A stretch of 28,702 bases of DNA from DALYCO01 sp964535545 (lineage in GTDB: Bacteria > Patescibacteriota > Minisyncoccia > Phycocordibacterales > UBA9973): positions 1 to 28,702 of the forward strand of contig CAZHUT010000007.1 in NCBI GenBank assembly GCA_964535545.1, read 5' to 3'. The position numbers and the translations under genes are program-made. Positions 1 through 8,424 of the stretch are shown in pieces. Positions within the stretch are counted from its first letter, which is position 1. The number at the start of each line of letters is the position of its first letter. The notes beneath the pieces were generated by a model that was not told the DNA's origin, ran no database searches, and saw nothing but the letters and a program-made list of their open reading frames with translations.

Positions 1-33
1 TATTCTGCACATATTCGTGCGTGCATCATTGTC

Positions 34-68
34 TTTTTTTTTTTCAAGCAGAAGACGGCATACGAGAT
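34..68 (+). other. Illumina flow-cell/P7 adapter contamination
   Basis: Eleven T residues (34-44) run directly into the 24-base Illumina P7 sequence (45-68), the layout of the surface-bound flow-cell oligo. Its translation gives QAEDGIRD, a familiar contaminant peptide in protein databases. The following bases do not match the usual TruSeq or Nextera continuation, so the adapter seems to be fused directly to an insert or index. Bases 1-33 are therefore also of doubtful genomic origin. This is an assembly artefact at a contig end, not biology. Confidence 0.97.
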
Positions 69-218
69 TTATCGACTGTTGGGGGACTTGTTACAAGGGC
101 AGTAACCGATATGACCATGGAGTTATTCGTTTCTGATTTTGAAACTCGTATCGAGCGCGCGCTTGAGGAAAATAGCGGCTTAAAACTTTTAAATTTTGAT
201 CGCCATGTTGAATCCTAA
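69..218 (+). CDS. C-terminal tail of an unidentified upstream gene (5' end lost to adapter)
   Basis: After the adapter, one frame stays open and ends with TAA at 216-218, overlapping the start of the transketolase gene by 14 bases. Such an overlap is typical of translationally coupled genes. The tail, ending LKLLNFDRHVES, does not resemble the usual end of a transketolase N-terminal subunit, which is the partner expected here, and I do not recognise it. How much of the region just after the adapter is genuine is unknown. It could be a chance open frame. Confidence 0.3.
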   Translation, partial: LSTVGGLVTRAVTDMTMELFVSDFETRIERALEENSGLKLLNFDRHVES

Positions 219-1209
219 ACTAAAACTCAATCCAAAATTGTTCATGGATGATGTCGAGCAGGTTCCAATCCGCAAAGGATTCGGCACCGGCCTTAAACTT
301 GCCGGAGAAAAAAATCCGAATGTTGTTGCACTTTGTGCTGATTTGACTGAATCGACCCAGATGCATTTGTTTAAAGAAAAGTTTCCGGAACGATTTGTTG
401 AAATTGGTGTGGCGGAACAAAATTTGGTCACTGTTGCATCAGGTATGGCAGCCATGGGCAAGATTCCATTCGCATCTTCATACGCAATGTTTTCTCCCGG
501 CCGAAACTGGGAACAGATTCGCACCACAATCGCATACAATGACCGTAAGGTAACCATTGTCGGCTCACATGCAGGTATCTCCGTCGGCCCAGATGGTGGA
601 ACACATCAAGCAATTGAAGATATTGCACTCATGCGCGTGTTACCAAATATGGATGTTGTTTCTCCATGCGACAGTATCGAAGCCGAGAAAGCTACGCTTG
701 CTATTGCAGAAAATAAAAGTCCAACATATTTGCGTTTGGCTCGCGAAAAAACTCCAATCATCACAACAAAAGACACGCCATTTGAAATCGGAAAGGCGCA
801 AATATTTTGGGAGCCCGATCATGGACTCGCTCATGTTGGTGTCATTGCTACGGGCGCACTCATTCACAAGGCACTGATGGCCGCGCGAGAACTCGAAAAG
901 AAGGGGATTAAAACAAAGGTAATGAACCTTGCCACAATTAAGCCGCTCGACGCTGAAGCAGTGATTGCTTTGGCGAAGGAAACTCATGCAATCGTTACCG
1001 TTGAAGAACATCAAATTGCCGGCGGTATGGGAAGCGCCATTGCAGAACTTTTGGCTAGAGAATTTCCAGTGCCAATCGAATTCATTGGTGTTCAGGACAA
1101 ATTCGGCCAGTCGGGGACGCCAGAGCAGCTTATAGAGCTCTACGGTATGGGTCAGCGAGCAGTTGAGCAGGCAATTGTTAAGGCACTGAACCGTAAAGCA
1201 AGCAAGTAA
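205..1209 (+). CDS. Transketolase, C-terminal subunit (pyrimidine-binding + C-terminal domains)
   Basis: A 334-residue protein corresponding to the second half of transketolase. With a separate N-terminal subunit it would transfer two-carbon ketol units between sugar phosphates (non-oxidative pentose phosphate pathway) using thiamine diphosphate. The pyrimidine-binding domain (about 15-185) includes ALCADLTEST and EIGVAEQN, where Glu71 matches the glutamate that activates the cofactor. DGGTHQAIEDIALMR follows, and then the transketolase C-terminal domain (about 200-325; VTVEEHQIAGGMGSAI). The length fits split transketolases of CPR bacteria and archaea. The N-terminal subunit should lie upstream, but the contig is lost there. 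ATG 205 is preferred over an in-frame TTG at 196; no Shine-Dalgarno sequence is visible. A deoxyxylulose-phosphate synthase-like role is less likely, given the split form and the nearby transaldolase. Confidence 0.93.
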   Translation: MLNPKLKLNPKLFMDDVEQVPIRKGFGTGLKLAGEKNPNVVALCADLTESTQMHLFKEKFPERFVEIGVAEQNLVTVASGMAAMGKIPFASSYAMFSPGRNWEQIRTTIAYNDRKVTIVGSHAGISVGPDGGTHQAIEDIALMRVLPNMDVVSPCDSIEAEKATLAIAENKSPTYLRLAREKTPIITTKDTPFEIGKAQIFWEPDHGLAHVGVIATGALIHKALMAARELEKKGIKTKVMNLATIKPLDAEAVIALAKETHAIVTVEEHQIAGGMGSAIAELLAREFPVPIEFIGVQDKFGQSGTPEQLIELYGMGQRAVEQAIVKALNRKASK

Positions 1210-1227
1210 TTTCTATTAGAGTATTAG

Positions 1228-1256
1228 AAAACAGGCATTTACTTATGCCTGTTTTT
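1228..1256 (+). terminator. Rho-independent terminator after transketolase
   Basis: A perfect 9-bp stem (AACAGGCAT / ATGCCTGTT) with a 6-base loop, followed by a T-rich run, begins 19 bases after the transketolase stop. It separates transketolase from purL. Confidence 0.88.
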
Positions 1257-1333
1257 GTTGTAATTTAAGGGCAAATTAACTGAATCTAAACCAAATACCT
1301 AAACAAACCAATACAAAAAAACAAACAAAGCGT

Positions 1334-4300
1334 ATGAAGCAGTATCAATTTTTCCTCGACTTAGGCAACAACTATGGAACTTCTTTCAGTATTACGAGCG
1401 CTCGCGAGTTAACAGAGGCAGAGCTTGGCTTACTTAAGCTGTACCTTGCCCGATCTTTCCAGCGTGACAAGCTGAAACCAGTATCTCAATTGGAAACCAA
1501 AAGCGACTTGCTAATTATCGGACCAAACTTGCGCCATGCCACGCCAGAATCCGCAAAACGGGTTGAAGCAGTGCAGAGCGGCGGTTTGACTTCGATTCGG
1601 CAAATTGAATTGTTCAAGGTGTATATGTACGGAGCTGTAAACGGCCACAAGCCGGATCGCATGCTCGAATCAGCATACACTTCGATTCCGAAGATACCTG
1701 ACATTGAAGTTCGCATTATGCTTGAACCCGAAGTTCCATTTATGGAGCAAGGCGACCAGGCAATCAACGAAGCAAACCTGCTTCAAAAAATCGGCCTGGT
1801 AAAGTTCGACATCGAACAAGTAATCTTGCCCATGTACAAAAAGATAACGCGCAATCCAACACTCTCTGAGCTGTTTACGATTGCCGTTGTGAACTCTGAA
1901 CATGGCAGGCACCACACGATGAACGCCATTATTGAAATTAATGGCGAGCGTCAGGATAAAACAATGTTCCAGATGATAAAGGAACCATTCCTACGTAACA
2001 ATGGTGATACCGTTGTGGGATTCGCGGATAATTCAAGCGCACTAAAAGCTTTCAAGGATTTAATTTATATGAATTCAAGAATTGGAAGTAAGGCGGTGCA
2101 TTTTATCTACTCAGCAGAAACACACAACTATCCATCAACTATCGAGTCTTTCCATGGCGCGATTACCGGCACTGACGGAGAATTTCGCGACATCTGGGCG
2201 ATGCGCAGAGGCGGCCAAATTTTATTTGCCGTTTCCGGCTACGCCTTTGGAAACCTTGGAAAGATTGCAGACAACTACTACATACCGGGCGAAGGCAAAA
2301 TATATGTTCCATTTCCAATCAAAATCGAAAAACCACTTGATGCGGCCATGAAAATGACCAAGGGAGTGGCGATGGGGGGTAATGAAGTGGGCTATCCGAC
2401 CAATGTTGGCTATACCCGTTCATTCGGGGACACTGACTTATTCGGCCAGCCATGGTCATTCTGGAAAGTGCAGCTTTTTGCTGCCGCTACCGGCTATACC
2501 TATGGTGAACATATTAACAAACTGCCGATTGAACCTGGAATGAAAGTGTATATGATTGGCGGTCCGGCATATTTGATAGGAAAAGGCGGAAGCCAAAACT
2601 CATCAAAAATGCAAGGCGAACTTGATGCAGAACTGGACTGGAACGGTGTTCAGCGCGGAAACCCATTCATGTCGCGTAAACTTGCGGAAGCAGTATGCGC
2701 GTGCGTAGAGCTTGGTGAAGAAAACCCTACGGCAATAAAAAGTGATCAGGGTGCGGGTGGAATCGGTAATGTGCTGGCGGAGCTTGTTGCTCCATATGGC
2801 GCGCTGCTTGATTTTGCCAGAGTAACTCTTGGCGACCCAAACCTCACACACTCAGATATCTGGACTGCCGAATACCAGGAACGCTTGGCGTTCGTTATAC
2901 GCAAAGGGTATGAGAAGCAATTTGAAGCTATTTGCAAAAACGAGAAGTTAAATTGCGAGTGTTTGGGTGAAATTACCGGTGACGGCAAACTTGTGGTGAT
3001 TGATAGTAGAATTAATAAAACTATCATTGACCTTGAGCTGGCAGATTTATTTGCCAATGTGCCTCAGCAGATATTAAAAGATGACGACAGCTACAAGCAT
3101 GATTGGCCCAAGGAAGTGCAATTGCCGCAAGATGTAAATTTGAAAGATGCATTATTACGGGTACTAAGGCGTGTTGAAGTTGGTTCGAAAGACTGGCACC
3201 TTCGCTATAAAGACCATTCAGTTGGCGGCAAGGTAGTCACGAACCAATACGCAGGCATAGCCCAAATACCGATAAATGACTATGCACTTTCATTGCTTTC
3301 GCAACACTCTAAAGAAGGCGGACTGCTTTCGATTGGTGAACAGCCAATTATTATGATAATGAATCCGCAAGCTGGGGTTCGTCTGTCAGTTGTGGAAGCA
3401 CTTGCAAATGGAGCTGGCGTTGTAAAGAGCGGTGCAGCATTGCAGGCAAATGAAATGGTGGCAGTACAAATCAAGGGTGAATTAGCACGCACGTATGAGA
3501 TGATAAAAACCGGTAGAGATACTGCGTTTGAATTACACATGCATTACGATGGAGGCAAAGACTCGACCCGTATGGCTGTAACCGGCCCTGACGGAAATGT
3601 TGTTTCTCCGCCAACGTTTGTAGTATCGCATTACGCTACAGTAGATAATGTTGCGAAGCGTGTTCCGGCTCATTTTGCCAAACCTGGCGGTAGTCGCATC
3701 ATCGCGGTTAACTTATCAAGCAGCAAAGACAGATATCGTCTTGGCGCATCACCATTGATGACTGCCTACGATATGACCTGGAATGGAGAAACTCCGGATG
3801 TTGACGATTTGAGCCAAGTAAACAAGGTTCTTGCAGCGGTGTCGGAATTAGTTGAGCTTGGTTACATTACTGCATGTCACGACACGATTGGCGATGGACG
3901 TTTGGTAAGCGTGCTTGAAATGGCGCTTGCTGGCGGCTGTGGCGCTAATATGACTATTGATACCACAAATACAGTTACTGATCCCGGGGCGGACCCGCTT
4001 ATTGCGAAGGCATTCGCTCAGGAGGCATGGCTAATTTTGGAAGTACCAAACCAGTTTATAGTAAAGAAAGATTGCATTACGGAAATTTTTGAAAAGCATG
4101 GAGTTGAACGCTTCGAGAATATTGGTTCAACAACGGCGAGCGGGTTCACCTGCACAGAAATTTCTACTACTGGCTCAAAGCAGCACATTGCGCTCTCATA
4201 CAGCGAAATGTGGAACGCATACAACAGCACATCGAGCGAATTGAAAAAAGAACGCATTCGTCGCGCAAGCGGCAATGTCGGTCTGGTTGCCCAGGAAAAA

Positions 4301-5206
4301 GAATTCTGGAAGCAACCCAAAAGCGTGAATCAGCGAGTATGGGCGGATTTTGGCAAGTTAAGTTATGCTGCAAAGCTACACAAACACAACCCAAAGAAAG
4401 CCAAGGCGTTGGTGCTGCGCGCGGAAGGTTCAAACGGCCAGGAAGAACTTGGCTTCATGTTTGAAATTGCCGGCTTTGATGTGACTTATGCAAACATGGA
4501 AATGCTGTTACGCGGTGATGTGAAGTTGAAAGATTTCCAATTACTACTACTGCCTGGCGGATTCTCATTCGGGGATCTTTTCGGCTCAGGAGTGGCATGG
4601 GCAATGCAATTTAAGAACTCATTCCTCATGCAGGATTTGTTGGACTTTATCGCACGGCCCGACACACTGATATTTGGCGTTTGCAATGGATACCAGGCTT
4701 TAGCAGAGCTTGAAATCATGTACCACGGTATGCCGTCAGAAATTACTCCCAAATTAGTGCCTAACCAATCCAATTTATTTGAGCACCATCTTAACTATGT
4801 CACAATTCCAAGCAGAACCAACGCGGTAATGCTGAAGGACATGGAAGGGTGGATACTGCCAATATATTCGGCTCACGGTGAAGGAGCACACTATTTTGTG
4901 GATACTGATATTAGAACCAAACTTACTTCGAGCGGACGCGCACCGCTACGCTTTGCAAACGCCAATGGCAAACCAACTGGTGCATACCCATGCAATCCAA
5001 ACGGTTCATTCCATGGCATTGCGGGCATGGTGAGCGCAAACGGACGAATACTTGGCATGATGCCGCACCCTGAACGCATAGTTTTGACAGACAACCTGCC
5101 ATACATGCCAAAACAGTGGGAAGGCAATTTGAAAGAGTACACGCCTTGGGTAATGATGGCTTACAATGCATATAATTGGTGCGTTGCATCCCAAAAAACT
5201 CAATAA
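1334..5206 (+). CDS. purL: Phosphoribosylformylglycinamidine synthase, large single-chain form (FGAR amidotransferase)
   Basis: A 1290-residue enzyme of de novo purine synthesis. It converts FGAR, ATP and glutamine to FGAM, ADP and glutamate. The order of domains is: an N-terminal PurS-like region; two AIR-synthase-type halves with the FGAM signatures SEHGRHHTMN, ITGTDGEFRD, GKGGSQNSS and DQGAGGIGN; and a C-terminal class I glutaminase. In the glutaminase, Cys1117 (FGVCNGYQAL) is the nucleophile, and His1245 and Glu1247 (MMPHPER) complete the triad. The length is close to that of E. coli PurL (about 1295), so this is the fused form, not the small PurL/PurQ/PurS set. No other pur gene is in the window. 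The gene is bracketed by terminators and is probably its own unit. No clear promoter or ribosome site precedes ATG 1334; the leader is very A-rich. Confidence 0.96.
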   Translation: MKQYQFFLDLGNNYGTSFSITSARELTEAELGLLKLYLARSFQRDKLKPVSQLETKSDLLIIGPNLRHATPESAKRVEAVQSGGLTSIRQIELFKVYMYGAVNGHKPDRMLESAYTSIPKIPDIEVRIMLEPEVPFMEQGDQAINEANLLQKIGLVKFDIEQVILPMYKKITRNPTLSELFTIAVVNSEHGRHHTMNAIIEINGERQDKTMFQMIKEPFLRNNGDTVVGFADNSSALKAFKDLIYMNSRIGSKAVHFIYSAETHNYPSTIESFHGAITGTDGEFRDIWAMRRGGQILFAVSGYAFGNLGKIADNYYIPGEGKIYVPFPIKIEKPLDAAMKMTKGVAMGGNEVGYPTNVGYTRSFGDTDLFGQPWSFWKVQLFAAATGYTYGEHINKLPIEPGMKVYMIGGPAYLIGKGGSQNSSKMQGELDAELDWNGVQRGNPFMSRKLAEAVCACVELGEENPTAIKSDQGAGGIGNVLAELVAPYGALLDFARVTLGDPNLTHSDIWTAEYQERLAFVIRKGYEKQFEAICKNEKLNCECLGEITGDGKLVVIDSRINKTIIDLELADLFANVPQQILKDDDSYKHDWPKEVQLPQDVNLKDALLRVLRRVEVGSKDWHLRYKDHSVGGKVVTNQYAGIAQIPINDYALSLLSQHSKEGGLLSIGEQPIIMIMNPQAGVRLSVVEALANGAGVVKSGAALQANEMVAVQIKGELARTYEMIKTGRDTAFELHMHYDGGKDSTRMAVTGPDGNVVSPPTFVVSHYATVDNVAKRVPAHFAKPGGSRIIAVNLSSSKDRYRLGASPLMTAYDMTWNGETPDVDDLSQVNKVLAAVSELVELGYITACHDTIGDGRLVSVLEMALAGGCGANMTIDTTNTVTDPGADPLIAKAFAQEAWLILEVPNQFIVKKDCITEIFEKHGVERFENIGSTTASGFTCTEISTTGSKQHIALSYSEMWNAYNSTSSELKKERIRRASGNVGLVAQEKEFWKQPKSVNQRVWADFGKLSYAAKLHKHNPKKAKALVLRAEGSNGQEELGFMFEIAGFDVTYANMEMLLRGDVKLKDFQLLLLPGGFSFGDLFGSGVAWAMQFKNSFLMQDLLDFIARPDTLIFGVCNGYQALAELEIMYHGMPSEITPKLVPNQSNLFEHHLNYVTIPSRTNAVMLKDMEGWILPIYSAHGEGAHYFVDTDIRTKLTSSGRAPLRFANANGKPTGAYPCNPNGSFHGIAGMVSANGRILGMMPHPERIVLTDNLPYMPKQWEGNLKEYTPWVMMAYNAYNWCVASQKTQ

Positions 5207-5247
5207 CCCGAGATACAGAAATTGAATTAACGATTAACCTACAACAA

Positions 5248-5284
5248 AACGGCGCTACCAACCAGTAGTGCCGTTATTTTTTTA
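5248..5284 (+). terminator. Rho-independent terminator after purL
   Basis: An 11-bp stem (AACGGCGCTAC / GTAGTGCCGTT, one G-U pair) with a 6-base loop, followed by a T-run. It ends plus-strand transcription before the convergent minus-strand genes. Confidence 0.9.
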
Positions 5285-5287
5285 TAC

Positions 5288-5323
5288 AAATAAAAAGCGA
5301 CAACTAAAATGTGTTGCCGCTTT
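5288..5323 (-). terminator. Minus-strand terminator of the 5322-7527 operon
   Basis: Read on the minus strand, AAAGCGGCAAC pairs with GTTGTCGCTTT (one G-U) and a T-rich run follows. The stem begins inside the stop codon of the last gene. With the purL terminator a few bases away, it forms a two-way terminator block between convergent units. Confidence 0.8.
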
Positions 5324-5939
5324 AATTTAACTTCGAATCCATTGGATCTATTACACGAGCGATTCTGGCAGTTGTATCACGCATTGTCTTTGCGAGTTCC
5401 TCTTCAGCATGGAGCTCTTCTTCGGTTAGCGCATTGGCGTATAATGCCGCAATTTTTTCCTTAATCTCAGTGAGCTTGTCAACATAGACCGTATAGGGAA
5501 CAGTTTCTTCCGCATAACCATTATGTTCTTCCATGTAAGAAAGCACTTCGTGCATCTCTTTGGTTAGCTGATCGCTGAGTTGTCTAAATGGCATAGATTG
5601 CTCATCTCGTGCATCGTTATCAAGGACTTCCTTGCTAATATGACTTTCGAGAGACTTATACTTTTCTGCGCATTCATTCATTCGCTTGTCCAAAACTGCA
5701 TTGATATCATTCACAATTGCAGAGGCCTGTTTGAGGGCTTCAGCTTTACTTTTACCCATTAAATCACGGTAACGCTGCTCAGTATCTTTCATTGCTTGTT
5801 CCAGCGTCAAATCACCGTTTGCTGTTTTTTGGATTTCTTCATTGTTGAATTTCTTGCGTAAAGCATCGCGCTCTTCTTCAGAAACTTTGTTATTGAAGAA
5901 ATGCTTATCAATTCTTGAAAATTTTGGTTGTTCTTCCAT
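5322..5939 (-). CDS. Hypothetical coiled-coil protein
   Basis: A 205-residue, strongly charged protein with no signal peptide or membrane segment, predicted to be almost wholly helical (runs such as EEERDALRKKFNNEE and LTEIKEKIAALYANALTEEEL). I do not recognise a family. It starts at ATG 5937-5939. A TATAAT hexamer on the minus strand (5964-5959) lies 19 bases before the start, so the gene may have its own promoter with a short leader; it may also be read from the pfkB-family gene upstream. It ends in the residues KLN, like the neighbouring unknown, though the two do not obviously align elsewhere. Probably cytosolic. Function unknown. Confidence 0.75.
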   Translation of the reverse strand: MEEQPKFSRIDKHFFNNKVSEEERDALRKKFNNEEIQKTANGDLTLEQAMKDTEQRYRDLMGKSKAEALKQASAIVNDINAVLDKRMNECAEKYKSLESHISKEVLDNDARDEQSMPFRQLSDQLTKEMHEVLSYMEEHNGYAEETVPYTVYVDKLTEIKEKIAALYANALTEEELHAEEELAKTMRDTTARIARVIDPMDSKLN

Positions 5940-5958
5940 ACGTGTGTTTTCGTGAATA

Positions 5959-5964
5959 ATTATA
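5959..5964 (-). promoter_or_regulatory. Possible -10 (TATAAT) for the 5322-5939 gene
   Basis: The minus strand reads CACTATAAT, with the hexamer ending 19 bases before the ATG, giving a leader of roughly a dozen bases. There is no TG extension and no good -35, so it is weaker than the other promoters in the window. Confidence 0.4.
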
Positions 5965-6017
5965 GTGCTTTCAAAGGTTCCGACCTAGTATATCTTAGTT
6001 GGTAATATATTCAACTG

Positions 6018-6515
6018 CTAGTTTAATTTTGCTTTATTGTTGATTTCGGCATCCTCCAGAGTGAGGACCATCTGCATAAAGTAATCTTCTGCAGTGGGCG
6101 CAATCATAGACGCAGCAAATCTGATCTTTGCGCGCTTTTCATCTACCTCGTTTAATTCTTTCTGGGTATTCTGAAAATCTTCTTCAAGACGTTCGTATTC
6201 CTTTGCGTCGTTTTCAACATGATCCTCGGATTGTCCCTCGAGAAGTGTTTTTACTTCTTTTGAATATTTCTCTTCCGAATCCAATCTTCCGGAAATATTC
6301 ATCATTTGAGCAGAAATTTCCTCAAGTTTCTTCTTTAAATCATATTGTTTAAGATCAAGGGCAACAAACTCATGGGCAAGAACCAGCACTTTCTGATCCA
6401 TATCCAGCGTACTCTTGATTTCCTTGCCAGCGGCAATACTCTGGTTGGTTGGATCACCGGATATTCTTTCGACTCGGCCGTTGGCATTGAATGAAGCTTT
6501 GAATCCTTCCTGCAT
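6018..6515 (-). CDS. Hypothetical coiled-coil protein
   Basis: A 165-residue, highly charged protein. A short N-terminal region (FKASFNANGRVERISGDP) may form a beta strand pair. The rest is coiled coil (DLKQYDLKKKLEEISAQ and EYERLEEDFQNTQKELNEV). There is no signal peptide or membrane segment, and I do not recognise a family. The start lies 4 bases after the stop of the sugar kinase gene, so the two are almost certainly co-transcribed. No Shine-Dalgarno sequence is visible. Its place between the kinase and another coiled-coil protein says little about function. Confidence 0.75.
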   Translation of the reverse strand: MQEGFKASFNANGRVERISGDPTNQSIAAGKEIKSTLDMDQKVLVLAHEFVALDLKQYDLKKKLEEISAQMMNISGRLDSEEKYSKEVKTLLEGQSEDHVENDAKEYERLEEDFQNTQKELNEVDEKRAKIRFAASMIAPTAEDYFMQMVLTLEDAEINNKAKLN

Positions 6516-6519
6516 ATAA

Positions 6520-7527
6520 TTAAAGTTCAGTAACCTTATAATCTGCCGGCGCCTTCGCCAACCATTCGAGCAGCGCTTCTTTAGTAAGCAAGCCTTTCTG
6601 TGCGCCAGTGTACTGTACCACGTTCATCGAATTTACCGGACCCCACGTCATTGCTTCCTTGAGTGACATGCCGAGCGCCAAACAGACTGTCATTGTTGAT
6701 GAAGTTGCGTCACCGGCACCAGTTCGAGAAACTGGAGGCTTTGGGTCAGGAAACATTGGAATCTTCCATATTATGTCATCAGTTTCAGAAGCGGTGAGAC
6801 CATTAGGGCCATCAGTGATTACAACCATTTTGGGACCGAGCGCGCGCATTGCTTTATGCAATGTTTTGAAATCACTTTCGCCGAGGCCAAGAATACGTTC
6901 AGCTTCCTGCTTATTGCAGAAGAAAATATCAGTTGCCTTATATACATCGGCCAGTTCTTCTTTGCCAAGCTGCATCTGGAATGTTCCAGGCTGGAAGGCA
7001 AGCTTCACATCAGGATTTTCTTTGAGCCAGGCAACGAAATCATGCTGGAACTGCACGGCACTTTTGCCGATAGATGTGAGGTAAACCCAACGAGGCTTAT
7101 GCTCAGCAAGCAGTTCTTTCGGAACTTCATAAGGGAAAGGCTCTTGTTTGACTAGAATGGTTCGCTCTGGGCCATATTGAAGCACATAGGCATTGTTTGT
7201 CGGGTGGCCTGAGTCCTTCTTCATAAAAACTTGGGAAACTTTCTGTTCTGCAAAGTAATCCCAAATTTTTTTGCCATCATCATCGTCACCAGTAATTGTA
7301 AGCAATGCAGAAGACACGCCCAATCGTGCCGCAGCCGTTGCGGCATTGCCGGCGTTGCCGACACCGCGAACAACTTCCGCGCTTTTGTAAGGGAGCTTGT
7401 CGCCGAATTTCATCGAGATGGTACATTCGTCGTGATTGATATCACAAGTTACGTGCGCATCCTCAAGTTGGATAAATGTATCGTTAAAAACATCACCTAT
7501 GGCAAGAAAATCAATTTGTTCCTTCAT
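6520..7527 (-). CDS. PfkB-family sugar kinase (ribokinase-like)
   Basis: A 335-residue kinase of the ribokinase/PfkB superfamily, which phosphorylates a sugar or nucleoside with ATP. Visible motifs are the N-terminal substrate-binding glycine region VVRGVGNAGNAATAAARLG (52-70), NKQEAERILG (205-214) and the C-terminal signature SRTGAGDATSS (267-277), with Asp273 as catalytic base. The substrate cannot be read from sequence. The nearby DUF2090 aldolase resembles the second half of IolC, whose first half is a PfkB kinase, so a 2-deoxy-5-keto-gluconate-type or related keto-sugar substrate is worth considering (inference). It is the first gene of the minus-strand operon. An extended -10 (TGCTAGAAT) ends 8 bases before the ATG, so the mRNA should be nearly leaderless. 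Confidence 0.9.
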   Translation of the reverse strand: MKEQIDFLAIGDVFNDTFIQLEDAHVTCDINHDECTISMKFGDKLPYKSAEVVRGVGNAGNAATAAARLGVSSALLTITGDDDDGKKIWDYFAEQKVSQVFMKKDSGHPTNNAYVLQYGPERTILVKQEPFPYEVPKELLAEHKPRWVYLTSIGKSAVQFQHDFVAWLKENPDVKLAFQPGTFQMQLGKEELADVYKATDIFFCNKQEAERILGLGESDFKTLHKAMRALGPKMVVITDGPNGLTASETDDIIWKIPMFPDPKPPVSRTGAGDATSSTMTVCLALGMSLKEAMTWGPVNSMNVVQYTGAQKGLLTKEALLEWLAKAPADYKVTEL

Positions 7528-7535
7528 ATATGGCT

Positions 7536-7544
7536 ATTCTAGCA
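7536..7544 (-). promoter_or_regulatory. Extended -10 promoter of the PfkB kinase operon
   Basis: On the minus strand TGCTAGAAT is followed by 8 bases and then the ATG. Transcription should start 0-2 bases before the start codon. It lies back-to-back with the transaldolase promoter, within 48 bases between the two ATGs. Confidence 0.7.
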
Positions 7545-7558
7545 CATAGTGAGTGTCA

Positions 7559-7567
7559 TGCTATACT
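7559..7567 (+). promoter_or_regulatory. Extended -10 promoter of transaldolase
   Basis: TGCTATACT is followed by 8 bases and then ATG 7576. No convincing -35 is seen. The position supports ATG 7576 as the start and rules out a start at GTG 7549, which lies upstream of the -10 element. Confidence 0.72.
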
Positions 7568-7575
7568 TTCTATAT

Positions 7576-8424
7576 ATGCGAAATGTAAACCCACATATGA
7601 CTAAGATTTTCCTGGACAGCGGTAATCCGGAGGAAACAAAAGAGGCTCTTTCATTGCTTGGCTTTCTCGACGGCCAGACAACTAATCCATCACTGGTAGC
7701 TAAAAATCCTCATATCGTGCAATTAAAGGAGCAGAAGTTACTCAATCCAGAAGTAATTTGGGATAAGTACCGCGAAGTCGCTTTGGAAATCCTCGAAGTC
7801 ATTCCAGGCGGAGCGATTTCAGTTGAAGTATACGCGGATCAAGCAACTACTCATGACACAATGCTTTTTCAGGGACGACTTTTGGCAACTTGGTTTCCGG
7901 ATGTATATGTAAAATTGCCGGCAACCGAAGCGGGTCTCAAAACCGCTGAAGTGCTTGTTGCCGAAGGCATACGCGTAAATATCACCCTAGTCTTTTCTCA
8001 GGAACAAGCAGCGGCAGTACATATGGCAACTAAGAATGCAAAACCAGGACAGGTATTTATTTCGCCGTTCATCGGCCGTCTCGATGACATCAATCAAGAA
8101 GGTTTTGACGTCGTAAAGAATATCAAGCACATGTATAAGGCATGGGGAAGTCATGTCATGGTTCTCGCCGCAAGTATTCGCAGTCTGGAACATGTAAAAA
8201 AATGCCTGGAGAGCGAAATAGATATTATTACCGCGCCGCTTTCAATATTCAAGGAGTGGGTAGCAAATCCCAATCTTGAGATCACAGATCCAGTTACATC
8301 AAAACAGCCCGTCCCGCTGCAGGAAATTCAGCAGAAACCGTGGATGGAATATAACATCCGCCACGAATTGACAGATAAGGGTATTGAAAAATTTGCCTCA
8401 GATTGGCAAAAGCTTTTTGAATAA
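7576..8424 (+). CDS. tal: Transaldolase
   Basis: A transaldolase of the small TalB/MipB-like class I aldolase group, moving a dihydroxyacetone unit between sugar phosphates in the non-oxidative pentose phosphate pathway. Seen in sequence: FLDSG with the conserved Asp, QTTNPSL, the Schiff-base lysine in VYVKLPAT (residue 113 from this start), and ISPFIGRLDD. Start: the -10 at 7562-7567 places transcription at about 7574-7576, so ATG 7576 (MRNVNPHMTKIF) is preferred. ATG 7597 (MTKIFLDSG) would match the usual family N-terminus and is the alternative. The stop codon abuts the stop of the convergent aldolase gene with no base between. It complements transketolase at the start of the window. Confidence 0.93.
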   Translation: MRNVNPHMTKIFLDSGNPEETKEALSLLGFLDGQTTNPSLVAKNPHIVQLKEQKLLNPEVIWDKYREVALEILEVIPGGAISVEVYADQATTHDTMLFQGRLLATWFPDVYVKLPATEAGLKTAEVLVAEGIRVNITLVFSQEQAAAVHMATKNAKPGQVFISPFIGRLDDINQEGFDVVKNIKHMYKAWGSHVMVLAASIRSLEHVKKCLESEIDIITAPLSIFKEWVANPNLEITDPVTSKQPVPLQEIQQKPWMEYNIRHELTDKGIEKFASDWQKLFE

